From: Linnemannia hyalina
Lineage: Eukaryota > Mortierellomycota > Mortierellomycetes > Mortierellales > Mortierellaceae
Direction of reading: 5' to 3'
NCBI GenBank assembly: GCA_019671135.1
Contig: JAHRHY010000006.1
Coordinates: forward strand, 744,001-808,000
Length of the DNA: 64,000 bases
Shown: piece by piece, positions 23,529 to 35,406 of the stretch
How positions within the stretch are numbered: the stretch's first letter is position 1
How the letters are laid out: each line of letters opens with the position of its first letter
Position numbers and translations under genes: made by a program
The notes under the pieces: generated by a model
What the model saw: only the letters and a program-made list of their open reading frames with translations
Database searches by the model: none
Told to the model about the DNA's origin: nothing

Positions 23529-25634
23529 TCAGTATCTCCACTGCTTCTCACGCTTGCGGATAAAGTTGGCAAGGTGCAAGACTCCAGCTAAGGTCTCCTC
23601 GGACGATGGAATGATCTCATCCTCGGGGAGCATAAATCCGTGGCGGCCTGTGTCTCTCAGCTCGACGGCGTACGAGTACTTGACTCCGCCTTCCGCGTAT
23701 GTCCTACAAGTGTGAGATTGAAAGGAAAAAAACCCCCCCGGAATGACCGTTAATAATTGCAACAATCATTTCGCGTTTGCCCATTTGGTCTCAAAAGGCA
23801 TTAACCACCGACAAAAGACAAAACACAACAAGCCATGCATATTTTAAAACATCTTACCAATCCAAGGATCCACCGCTAGCCTGGTAGATAATCTTGCAGA
23901 CGCTTCCAACAGCAAACTTCTTTCCATGAACATCCTTGAGGGCCTTGGCTGCACCCATACCAGCCTCCATGATGTCCTCATCGTCCTTAGGGATATTGGA
24001 GCAGTCGGCTCCAAAGGGCGTCATCCAGAGCTGAGAGTACGAGTGGAAGTCAATGTAGCTGACAACGTTCTCCTTCTTGAGGATGTAGTCTGCAATCATC
24101 TTGGGTTCCTTGGCGATGAATGCCTCTGAACCGTGGTATGCATCACTGCAGGGGTTTCCGGAGCTGCCGCCGGTAGCGAATTTGTATCCCCAGTTGCGGT
24201 TAGGATCCTGTTGTTGAATATGATGAGCAGACAAGTAGACAAGGGATTAGAAATACTGAAAAGGAAGGGTCTACATGTTTGCATCGACAAGGAAACAAGG
24301 CACGGAAGGGCGACTTACGATGCCGGGGCAGAAAGGGATGGAGGTGGGCTGTCTGTTCTTGCGCCACATGCGGTTGTGCTCCCAGGTGTAGGCATATCCA
24401 TCGACGTTGAGGACAGGGACGATGGTGAACTCGAACTGGTCGACGAGACGGGTAATCTTTTTGTTGCTGCCATAGCCGAGGATCAGCTCCTTGGCGATGT
24501 ACGTCACAACAGCGGGTCCAATCCACTCTATTACACCAGAATCGTTACCAAAAGGGGCAGGGAGTGAGTTACGCGATAGTTGAGACGCAAGGTAGTACGA
24601 CGACCTTTTTCTGATCTGGTTTCATTGGTTCACACTGGCATGCAAAAATCGAATCTTTTCATCGATATGATAGCGTGACCCAATGCGAAAATGAATGAAC
24701 GAATGCTGTCTGTCGTGTGGAGCACAAAAAGGTAATTTAACTTACCTCGAGCATGCTGGCCGCCGTGAATGACAATGGCCTTGGGGTGCTTCTTGGGCTC
24801 GGATGGCTTCTTCAACTCCTTGGGCTTGGATGATGACGAGGAAGAGGCGGAATCAAACATCCAGGACCACCACGAGCTCGCCTCTTCAAGCAACTCCTCG
24901 ACCTCCTCGACCAACTCCTCCAGGGCCTCCATCTGCTGACGCTTCTTGGACCCATGGATGGTCATACCAAAGACCTCACGGCCCTCATGAGTGAACCCCA
25001 TCGAGGTACGGGTCACCAAGTCCGGGAACTGCTGGACCATGGACTCTGTAAAGTTGTTGAGAGTCGCCAAATCATGGTAGTTCTCCCAGAAGGAGTTGTC
25101 GGTGTAGTTCCAGGAGGAGGCGGGCTGGATGTTGAGAGCGGGTGCTTGGTCAGGGACCAAATCCTGAAGGTTGGGGATCATGACGGTTGAGGGGAAGGGG
25201 ATAGCGGCCTTGAAGGCATCGATCTCAGACGAGGGGATGCGGACATCAACTGTGCCGATCCTAAGGTTTGACCACAAATCCAAGTTCTTGTCCTATCAAG
25301 TACAGGCCATCGTTAGAGAGTGCCTTTACATTATTGTGTGCTCAGGGCAAGAAAGTGAATATAATAATATAAAGTGTTGCCGTACCTCGACGGTGGTCTC
25401 GAGTTTCTTGAGCTCCTCCATGGAAGAGACCTCGACACGGAGGACCTGCTGGTCATCGAAGCGGGCATAGCCATTGTTGTCATTGTTGGCGTTGTAGTGC
25501 GAAGCTGGGTGGTGTTGGGAATCAAAGGTGATTTGCTGTCCTTGGACATTGTTGTTGGCCTGTCGAAGTGGCTGAGGGTAAGCGGTGCACAAGGCCGAGA
25601 GGGCCAGCGCGACGGGGATTGTCAAAAGGCGCAT
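23529..25634 (-). CDS. Secreted M14 zinc carboxypeptidase (A/B type)
   Basis: Exons 25634-25386, 25292-24746, 24527-24319, 24207-23858, 23703-23529 give 509 residues with closed phases. Residues 1-18 form a signal peptide ([18 protein letters not shown]), followed by an inhibitory propeptide to about 135. The catalytic domain shows the HxxE zinc motif (H263, E266, in HARE), substrate-binding N338-R339 (DPNRNW), the third zinc ligand H390 (YIDFHSY) and catalytic E466 (VELRDTG). It should remove C-terminal amino acids from peptides outside the cell after activation. An unusual insert at about 198-252, acidic and then Trp/Ser/Lys-rich, sits just before the zinc motif, where relatives have a short loop. 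The full set of ligands indicates an active enzyme; whether it is A- or B-type specific is not resolved. Confidence 0.92.
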
Positions 25635-26648
25635 GGTTGTTTTGCGTTATGTTAATGAGTCAGTGAAAAAGTGATGAGGAATGGGCAAAGGTGTTAGTTT
25701 GGCAAGGAAGCGGGGAAGGCAAAAATGCGCACTCCTTGATGGTTTTATGAAGAGTGCGGAATTGCGGAATTTCTCTAATTGCATCGTCACCTGTTCAATT
25801 AAAGAAATGGCGCAGCCTCCGTTTTATTCTTGGTGGCACGATCGATCATCAAAGACTTCAAGGAGAGGAAGCCGTGAGTTCCAAGGTTCCTCTCTTCTTG
25901 CAATTGGGTTATCTATACTCGATACAATAGGCAACGTTGAGCTTCTAGGTAAGGATGTTCGTGACCTAGAAATCGGCTGCAATCACGTTGGGCGACCCTC
26001 TTCCAAGAAGCCAAAAAAATGTCTGAAGGTGGCATATCAGACGGAGGGTTGATGTGACAATAGGACACAAAGAACTGCTCATCACAGCAGGTTAATTGCG
26101 CCGAGATATACTCATTGGTCACTCACAGCGCAAAGGACCTGTTCGATCGCGATCGCCCGTGTCAAAAGGATCTTCCCTGACCATGCTATACTACCCTTGT
26201 TGACCAACCGTCAGAATCTATGAGACCGAAGGTAGCCATTTCTTTTTGCTCGTTCCATAATCGACCCGTTTCACACCAACCTACGCCTTCTCGACTTTCT
26301 TTTTTGTTATCCCTGCCCCCGAGCGAGATCGCGTTGCCCCCTACCCACCAAAACATTGGCATGGTCACGTGCAGCAATTGACTGACTTCCTCGCTCCCTC
26401 GTTGTTCGCTTTCGTCTTGTTTTTTTCCCACTCACACCTCTCCTCTCTTCCATCTCTCCCTTCTCTCCCTAAAACTGCAATCTAACGGCCGCAGCCCCTT
26501 TCCTTCTCTCCCACTCTTTCTCTCTCTCACACCCCCCCCCCCCTCTACGACCACACCAACCTCGTCTCCCTTTTTGTCAATAACCTCAACACCAAACCAA
26601 ACGGACAGGATCCGCCCTTTCTTTTGCAGGACTCCAACAATACTTTGA
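25635..26648. other. Divergent intergenic region
   Basis: This lies between the divergent carboxypeptidase and the low-complexity protein gene. No frame here is convincing. The right half (26260-26640) is CT- and C-rich and is likely the promoter and leader of the plus-strand gene. Confidence 0.5.
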
Positions 26649-29480
26649 ATGACAGCTTTTGAACTACAAGTCGATCCAGAACGGAATGCGATCATTCGTC
26701 GGGCTCTAGCCAAGAGGATTGTCCAGCAACGGGAAGAGGAAGAAGAAGAAGCATCCACCGAGGAGGACGAGTCCTTTCTTGGCAACTCGATCGCGATCGT
26801 CAGAAGTGGTAAGAGCCCTTTTTTCTCTTCGTTTGGAAGCTCCTACGACCGGGGTCGTTGTTTTTTTTTGTTTTTTTGGCGAGGGGGAAAAGAAAAAATG
26901 TTGAAGGGTGTTAGTGTAGAACGCCGCCGCCTTTTGTTTTTGGAGATGTATTCACCAAAAAAAAAAAAAAAAAAAAAAAAACACACACGCGGTCGTTGAT
27001 GATTGGTTTTATCGCCCGAAGGACATGGAAGGGACTACGAGCGCCGGCAAAGTGTGAACAAAAATCATCCGAGAGCGAGAACAACAATAGGAAGACAAAA
27101 CAGCGAAGAGGGACGATGAGTGGGGTGAAGGCTCTTTGGAACTCTGCCGCTTTGTTTGTCGTAATACTGCCAACTGTATTCATTCCGCCGTTCTCACATA
27201 TCGAGCACTCCTTTGTTTATGCCAATCAACAATAGTTCCAAATGGTCCTTCACCGTCGCCGCTATTACCGGATTCACCCTTAAAAAGCCATCGACACCAT
27301 CACCATAATGGACACCACGGACACCACCACCATAATGGACACCAACGCGCTGTATCCGGAGCCCATTCGATACCGGACGGCGAACGCATGAACGCAAGGA
27401 GTCGATGGAAGATTGAGTATCTAAGGACAAAGAGCTCCTCGCCAGCGGGCTCTGTAGTCGACACAATCGTAGAAACACAACCAGAACTGTTGAAGAAGGG
27501 AGGTGACACTGAAGACAACAACAACATTACCTCAAATCAGGACACACCAGCAACACAGCCTACTCTTGAGGACACGATATCGGCAGCACCTGTAGAACCA
27601 CAAGTAGAGGAGATCACGATGGAAGAGCCATTACCAACAGCAACAGCAGCAACAGCGATGGACATTTCGGTGGAGACTCAGCCCGAGCACAACCCAACGT
27701 TTTCTGCGGCTGAAGAAGGCGCTGCTGTTGAGAAGGAACCCGAAATCGACCCGATCGAGCAGGATATTTTGTTACAGCTGGAGGAACTGAAAAAGGAAAA
27801 GAGCCGACTCTTTGCACTTTTCCGGAGTACGTTACAAAAGAACGAACAGGAACCTCCATCGGCACCACCAGCAACAACAGCAGCATTATCGGCTTCGTCA
27901 TCTGCATCTAATCTCCCACTGGACATCCCCCCACAACTACCTCAGCCACCACAACTGCCACAGCCACCACCACCACCACTACCACAACCACCCCAACTAC
28001 CTCAGCTACCTCAACTACCTCAACTACCTCAACTACCCCAACTACCTCAACTACCTCAGCTTCCTCAACCACCGCAAATACCGCAGCCACCACAGGCTGA
28101 GGAAGCGCGCCGCGACAAAAATTCATCATCCGTAGTGGAAGCCTCGACAAGGGCGGCGCCTTTGGATCGACCGCCATTTAGAGACAGCAAGGTTGCTCGT
28201 TTGTTGGAAAGAGACAGCAAGGAGGAGGCCAGGAGAGCAGAGAATTTAAGAAAGGCAGTGGATCAGGGTCACGACCGGAGAACAGAGCCCCCTCGACCAA
28301 ACATCAAAAGGTGTGTGTTCACAGCGATGGAATGTTGACGCGCGTTGGGCCTTTTTTTTCAACCTCAGGATATTCAAAAGGAAAATGATATACTTACTCG
28401 TATCTTTGGTTAACAAAAACTACTAGGCGCGAGCACGAACGAATTATCGACAGATCGAAACTGAACTTGGAAATCCCAAGGAAACCGACGCTCTCGAATT
28501 CGTCATCCAACTCGACATCCTCAACACCGACAAACTCGTTTGCATCGCCGCCATCGTCTGCAGGTGCAACTATGATGAAACCGAAGCGACAGCGGAGCAT
28601 CTCCCCGATTGCGGAGGACGGTCCTTTGAACAGCAGCAACAATTACCGAGGCTCGGGTGCAGGATCATTCGGACCTATCTATTCGTCGTCGTCGTCCTAT
28701 GGAGAATCATCGGTTTCCAACAAGTATCCGCGGGCGGATTTATCGGGATTTAATGCGAACCGTCATGGCGGGGGCGGGGGCGGAAGTGGGAGCAACAACA
28801 GCCATAACATCAATGGACTCCCGGAGAAGCCGCAGGTTCGACATCATCACCATAGTGGACCCTCATCATCGTCATCATCGGCCAGGGGTCTTGGAGCAGA
28901 TAGTTACCATGGCGATGACGGGTACCATCGAGGCAAGGGCGGCAACGGACCTTCGTCGCTCATGTCTCCAGGGATGAACGGTAGTGGTGGAAATGGAGGA
29001 GGATCGTATCGACAGCAAGGTGGCGGTTCGCTCGGATACCATCATTCTCAGGGTCCTCCTCCTCCTCCTACCAGGATAGGATTCGGGAACAGCAACAGCA
29101 ACAGCGGCAGCAGTAATATCAACACCGGTGGCGGCAACAGTGGTGGAAGCGGGAATGGCACTGGAAGTAATGCTGTCGGGGCTGGCAATAGTGGACGCGG
29201 TGCTGGTGGGTACTATGGACACAATGATGGCCCGCCACCACCAATCTCTATGCTGGGACCACCAGGTGGAAGACCGCTTTCGTTCAATAGGCATATGATG
29301 CAGATGCCACATGCTCGAGGAGGCATGCTCCGAAATCGTCCCGGATTCGCGGGTGCCGGTGGCAGTGGAGGTGGAAGTGGGAGAGGTAATGGGGGTGGAG
29401 GAGGAGGCAGTGGTCCTCCAGACAGACCTATGTCATCAGGAAGACCTGGAGAATGGTCTCGGCGGAGGAGTCGTGCTTGA
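26649..29480 (+). CDS. Low-complexity protein of unknown function
   Basis: Three exons, 26649-26808, 27236-28310 and 28427-29480, give 762 residues with closed phases. I do not recognise the family. The N-terminus is ordered and basic-acidic (IIRRALAKRIVQQREEEEE). Residues 54-95 are His-rich. A likely coiled helix is at about 230-255 (IEQDILLQLEELKKEKSRLF). Then come a Pro-Gln-Leu repeat tract (QLPQ and QPPQ units, genomic 27940-28090) and a charged helix (VARLLERDSKEEARRAENLR). The C-terminal third is Gly/Ser/Asn-rich with an Arg-rich end (WSRRRSRA). Such composition is common in nuclear RNA-binding or condensate-forming proteins, but that is inference only. The first intron (427 nt) contains a poly(A) run at 26958-26980. 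Confidence 0.75.
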
Positions 29481-29721
29481 ACCCTCACCCTCATCCCTTT
29501 CAAAACAACTGATACACACAGCTATTTAAGAGTGTCAGATCCCCCCCCCTTACGCTTGCAGATCCAAAAACGTTGAATATGAACGACGGAGGCCACGTTT
29601 TTAGTATGTGTGCTGTTAGCACGTTTTCATGATAATTCACCACTTGGTTGTCTTTTGTGTTGAAAAAAATGACGAGGAGCCGTCTAGTTTTATTAGTTCC
29701 TGAACCTTGAGTCGAACCCAC

Positions 29722-29888
29722 AAAAAAGAAAAAAGAAAAAGAAAAAAGAAAAAAGAAAAAAGAAAAAAGAAAAAAGAAAAATGAAAGAAAAAAGAAAAAT
29801 GAAAGAAAAAAGAAAAAGAAAAAGAAAAAGAAAAAGAAAAAAGAAAAAGAAAAAGAAAAAGAAAAAGAAAAAGAAATGAAAAGAAAAG
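29722..29888. repeat. (GAAAAA)n / (AAAAG)n tandem repeat
   Basis: An uninterrupted purine tract of AAAAG and GAAAAA units fills the space between two convergent genes and ends only a few bases before the bHLH stop codon on the other strand. Confidence 0.95.
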
Positions 29889-29893
29889 GGTAT

Positions 29894-31771
29894 CTATCGA
29901 CTCATGGAGACAGGGTAAATGTTGGGGATCTCCTGTAGCCGCTTGTCCTCAAGACCCGAGGTATGGTATGATGGTTGTTGTTGTTGTTGGTTACGGTGCT
30001 GCTGCTGGTTATAATGCGAGTGCTGTTGTTGATGATGATGTTGCTGTGTGTGTTGAGGCTGCTGTTGGGATTGTTGGTGGGGGGAGTGGTCGTATTGGGA
30101 TGTCCGATAGGGAGAGGAAAGTTGCTGTTGTGCGTGAGCCTGGTTATGGTGATGTTGCTGTTGTTGATGAGCCTGTGCCTGAGACTGAATCTGTGGGTGT
30201 CCAACACCCTTCTGCATGAGCAATCTAGACTCGAGCAAAGTCGCCTTCTCCTGCAGGATACGATTCCTTCGTTCGAGATGCTTGATAAAGTCGACAGCCT
30301 TGAACAAAATGGTCGACTTAGAACTGTTAACGTCCTTGAGGTCCGGGATGATGTCGGTCATGTCCTTGAACCCGTTGCGGATGGTGTTGCGTCGTTTCTG
30401 CTCAGATGCAATATGGTTTGCCCGCTTCTCTTCCTCCGTCAAGAGCTCCTTGTAAGGTTTGCGCTTCGGCGTCATAGCAGCCGGAACGCCAGCGCCAGTA
30501 GAGGCCGAGGTCGAGGCCATAGGAGCAGCAGTTGAGTCAGAGCCGCCATCGGCATCGTCATCCGACATGGATGTATTCCGGTCACGGCTGCCCTCCTTCT
30601 GTTGTCGGCGTTGTTGGTGAGTCGACTGTTGAGAATTATAAGGTTGTGAGCGAGCCGTTGGCGAGCGTTGGCTATTGTTGCTGCTTCCAGCGGGATCGTC
30701 CTCCTCGCGCTTGTTCTTTTTGGCTTTGGTCGAAGATGTGGTCACTGCTGCTGCTGCCGCCGCTGCCACAGACTGGTTGAGGGAGAGCTTGGACAGTTGT
30801 TGGATTGGTGTCGCTATCCTGGTACCGGTAGGGTCCTGCACAGAGGCATGTGCATCGAGAGAGGAGGGTCTTGAAGAGGAAGGGGTGCCTCTGCGAGCAG
30901 GATTGTCGATAGAAGAGGAGGTAGAGGGACCACCTTTGTTGGTCTTTGAACGTTTGGCAGGGACGGAAATAGGATGTTGGGTATATACAGATGCCTGCTG
31001 CTTGTCATTAAATGCGGTGGGGTTGCTCATATCATAGTCCATGGGGGTCTGTTGCGAAGGAAGCTGTGGCGCCTGCTGTTGTTGCTGCGGCACCCCGCCA
31101 GGTAATGAAGGCATCCGAAAAGGTGCATTGACATCCATATTAAATCCACCGGGCATAACAACATCCTGAGAGAACAGGGGCAGGTTGGGCAGGTTGGGTA
31201 TCGCGCTCGGGTCAAAGGTGAAATCCTGGTCGACGACCAGGGTGTCGAGGAATTCTGAAAAGTAGCGTTGCTCGGACGGATTGAAAAGTTGCATCGATGG
31301 GTCGCTAGGGTCCATCATCATCATTCCTGGGAGCGAGGGAGCCGCTGCTGTTGTAGTTGTTGCTGCACCTGGTTGACCTGTTGCTGTAGACATGTTGAGG
31401 AAATCTTGGTTTGCAAAGCGAAAGTCTACCGTGAAAGATAGTAGGCCATTGGGAAATGGGAGAATGAAAGACATGTATTAGCACCATCTTCTGCATATAT
31501 TAGGCATTACATATCGCACGCACATTTGTATGCGAAAAAAGGAAATAGCAGTAAGAAAGAAGGGGAAACAATCAGAAAAAAAGGTGCGAATGGAAAAGAA
31601 GGTCAAGGAGTAATAGATACATATTCATGTGTTTGCGGCGTTATTTTTTTTGGGTAAAAAGGTACCTTCGAACCCCAAAGAGTCGCCAAAGAGGCTCGGG
31701 CCAGGTGCGGAGGAGAAGGTGAGCGGGGATGGGGGTCTGAACCCAGAGTCGGTGTTGAATAGATTGTCCAT
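29894..31771 (-). CDS. bHLH-leucine-zipper transcription factor
   Basis: Two exons, 31771-31666 and 31425-29894, give 545 residues. The first exon was recovered from frame and splice sites: it encodes MDNLFNTDSGFRPPSP and joins in phase to DFRFANQDFLNMS. A start at 31474 would keep intron sequence and is less likely. The basic helix-loop-helix is at about 366-420 (NHIASEQKRRNTIRNGFKDM, then SKSTILFKAVDFIKHLERRN). It includes the E-box-reading H-E-R residues and is followed by a short zipper (ILQEKATLLESRLLMQ). The loop and sequence resemble fungal Tye7/INO4- and Mlx-like factors. Flanks are Ser/Pro-rich N-terminally and Gln/His-rich C-terminally (codons for poly-Gln at 29970-30090). It likely binds CACGTG- or CANNTG-type sites in the nucleus; targets are unknown. 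Confidence 0.88.
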
Positions 31772-34700
31772 TTCGTGCAGATATAAAATCGAGTGTATGT
31801 GGTAAGGGCGTGCAAAGGTGTGAAGGTGAGTGTGAGTGAGTGTAAAGAGATGGAGAGTGAAGGTCTAGTTGGTCTATGCGCAAAGAAGGATGATGAAGGA
31901 ATGAGGAATGTGGCTGCGAAGGTGAGAGAAAGAGAGAGAGATGATGAATGAAGAGGAAAAGAAGAAGAGAAAAGAAGGAAAGATAAAGGAAGGTTTTGAA
32001 CGAGTATTAAAAGACTATGGAGGGAAAGGGGTCAGGTCAGGTCAGGTCAGGTTTGGCAGGCCTGTGTCAATGATTGTGAGGGTGGTCAGTGGGTACGTTT
32101 ATTAACAAGTATGCTATCATATCTAAAATGCATTGACAATGGGTATGAGGAGGAACGGGAGAGTGGTTTGTTGTTGCGATGTGCAAATGTGCGATAGCTG
32201 ACCGATGGCCTTAGATTTTGTACCGTCGATAAGGCCCACCATTGGGCACGTCGGTTTGTCTATGGGGCGCGAAATGAGCACAGTGAGGGAGAGTGGAGAG
32301 AGCAGCGGAAAGACGGACAGACGGAGGAGCGATATGGTCGGTCAGATACATATTCAGCACGTTGTACCTTTACCCTACCCAATGTCGCCTTCCTATCTTT
32401 CCCCCTAAAAACCGACCATGTCCATGCTCGTGCTCGTGTCCATGCTCGCAAGAAAAGAAAAAAAAGAGAAGCAAGGTGACCACGGCTGTGCATGCTCAGA
32501 ATAAAATGAAGAACACAAATGAAAACAAGAACTCATGGGGTTTTCCTCCCGCCCCAATTGCGCTATCTCTTCCAACACTTTGAACATGTTCGGAAGGACT
32601 TTGTCGCTCTGCCTCTCATTTGAAGGACCGATCATCTCTCGCAGTGGAGAGCGCGCACGGCTCAACATCAGAACCCAACCTCTCCCTACTTCCTCTTCGT
32701 TTTAGGTCCGACAGATAGATAGATAGGCCCATCCGCTCTGTCTTCTTTTCACCTGTATGTGTGTGTGTGCGTGTCTCTTTCAGTAGAATAGTTCTCCTCT
32801 CAGCTGTCCACTACATGACATATCCACGAGGGAGAAGAGTAATGGAGAAGAAAAGAAAAAGAGGAATGGTTGAGAGCATTGAGGAGGAATTGTACATACT
32901 ACGCCCGTTTTTGTGTTTTTTTCCTTTGGTTCATTTCCACTGTTCCTTCCCCCTTGCTCCCATTGCTGTTGCGTTATTTTTGTTGTCGTTGCCATGTGCT
33001 TTTTCATTTCCGGTCATTCTTTTACTCTCCTTTTTGTGCGTATGTTGCATGGTAACAAGAATGATGTAAATAATGGAAATGAGTAATGGTCACCAGCTTT
33101 GTTGTTGTTGTCGTTGCTTTAGTTGTTGTTTTTATTCGTTGCATGCAGGTTCTACTTACGCGCCGAATACTTCGTTTTGTGTTTGTGTGTGTGTGTGTGT
33201 GTGTGAGTGTGTGAGTGTGTGAGTGTGAGTGTGGATATTTTGATTTACATTTCTGTGGGCTGATTGTTGTTGAGTGCTTTGCTGTTTAGGTTAAGTTGTT
33301 GCCAATGGTGGAACATGGCATGACATTGCTAGAGTTGGAGCGATTATGTTTTCTTTTCGTTGAAGATATGGGTGTATGTTTACTCTGACAAGTAAGGTAT
33401 GAAGGGTACGAGAGGAGAGGATAGAAAGGACAACCACAACGTTGGATTTTGATATTAGGACCGCTATAGCGTGAATCGAAATAACGTTACTCAGCTGATT
33501 GCGCATTATTTATTGTGCGTGGTGCCTGAACAGAAGAAACGGATAGAGGAGACAAAGAAGGAGCAGAAACAGAAACGATCAACACGAGGTCCGATGTGGA
33601 GGTGACCAAGAAAATATGGAGACAAGCTCTTGTGGAGATTGAAGGAGTCAGGGGTACAAAGACAGATGGACAGAAGTGGAGGAGAGAGCGAGATGATGAT
33701 GATAATGATGATGATTCGAGAGAGCAGCCGGACAATAATTAACGTTGGATGTTGGCTGGGCGAAATGGACATGACCTGATTAGCTTTAGCGTCAGGGGGC
33801 CACCTGGATGTGTGTGTTGTTGTGGAGTAGCCAAATAACAGAATTGCCAAGGAGGATAGATGCAATACTAATATTCATAATAATAATAATAATAATAATA
33901 ATAATGCGTGTCTCCAAGGCGGTCATCAGGCGTGCAGTGTGATAAATGAGGGTGGTACAGAATGAATAATAAGATATGAGGTCCGAGACATGGTTCTGAA
34001 CAACACAACTGCAAAGAGGAACAGTGCTGTCGCTGTTGACGCTGATTTGCTGGTCTAGATCGCCTGGCCAGAGCCACTCCGTGGAGTAAAGTTGTTGTTG
34101 TTGCAAGAAAAGAAAGAAAAAAAAACGAGAGCACTTTTCCTCGTTTATTCCGCAAAGTTTTGATGCATGGTGAGTGGAGGAAAGCTCCTTCACAGACACA
34201 TGTTTAACTATAACCGAAAGGAGTGGAGTGGAATAGCCCTTGACCGCAAACAAACACACATCACCATTATCCCTCCTATTGCTTCCCTCCTTTCTTCCCT
34301 CCTTCTGAAGCGAGGCGCAAGGTCAAAACAACTGTAAACAAACAAAAAAAAAACAAGTAGTGACCCTTCGGAGATGGGCCAATTGAAGAAAGGGCGGCGC
34401 TTAGTCTGTAGAGCAACGTCCTCAATTCGACTTTCTTTCTTTCTTTGTTTACCAGTGGTTGTTGCACATTGGGCCAGGATAATGGACTATCCTCACGCAC
34501 CATCCAACAAGCGCGCGCGCACATACACACAGTCTTGACGTTCTCAGTTCAATCCTATTTGCGTCTGCTCTAGTTTTGAACCATCCACGATATAGTATGG
34601 GCGAGAGAGAGAGAGAGAGAGAGGAGAGTGAATCGATAAAAAGGAACCTGGAAAGAAAACGAGGAAGCGAGAGAAAGGAGGAAAGAAGTGAGCCCTTTTT

Positions 34701-35406
34701 TTCCTTTGTTTTGTTTTTTTGTTCGGTCTTCAATGGTTGGCGTGTCTATAGTGCAGTGGACAAGAGTGCAGGTGTGCTCACAGCCATTAGTCGGTGTCGA
34801 TTCGATGGGAGCAAAATGTAGAGTATCGGGGAGCATTACGTTCGTCGATTGACGAGTGAGTGAAGTAGATTGCAATAACAGAAAGTAGCGCCATATGGCT
34901 TGGCTGTCCTGGGCAATGTCTGGGGTCTTGGTATTTCTCTAAATGCAAATAAGCTCTTTCTTTTTTTTTTTTATTTGCGAAGAACTGCGTGACACCCCAT
35001 CGTTTTTTTTATTTTAGGGAGATATATCCTTTTCGTCTTTGCTCCACACTTTTCTCTTCTCGTTTCTTTCTCTTCCTTTCCTCCTTTGTTCTTTTCTCCA
35101 CCTTTACCTCGCCCACTCTCTCTCGCCCTCTTTTTTGATTACACCTTATTCCTATTCCTCAACGCTGCCCTTTTGCATGCAGATCACGACAACTTCTCCT
35201 CAACTCTGAACGCCCCCTCCTCTTCCTCTCTCTTCCCTCTCACCCCAACACACTCTCACTCTTATCTCTTTTCTATCAGCAATTGCCCCTCCGACTTCCC
35301 CCCCCCTTTTTTTTCCCTCCCGTTACCCACGCCCACTCACTCACTCATTCATTCATTCATTTCGCCTTCCCGCTTCACACACAATTGTCGTTATTTGCTT
35401 TCAACA
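31772..35406. other. Long gene-poor interval with microsatellites
   Basis: About 3.6 kb between divergent transcription-factor genes. I see no gene with supportable splicing or domains. Contents: a (GTCAG)x4 array at 32031-32050, a (GT)n tract at 33181-33234, an (ATA)n tract at 33877-33905, a short (GA)n at 34606-34625 and a CT-rich leader (35040-35400) in front of the bZIP start. The size is compatible with large divergent promoters or an unrecognised non-coding RNA. Confidence 0.45.
32031..32050. repeat. (GTCAG)x4 direct repeat upstream of bHLH gene
   Basis: Four exact 5-bp units about 260 bp upstream of the bHLH start codon. On the coding strand they read as tandem TGACC half-sites. They could be a regulatory array or simply a short satellite. 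Confidence 0.6.

Noticed and set aside
31426..31474. ATG at 31474 as start of the bHLH protein
   Set aside because: The sequence between 31474 and 31426 lies within an intron that ends in TAG at 31426. A conserved-looking first exon at 31666-31771 joins in phase.
33506..34259. Minus-strand frames of 119 and 155 codons
   Set aside because: They run through the (ATA)n microsatellite (poly-Ile/Tyr translation) and have no domain or splice support.
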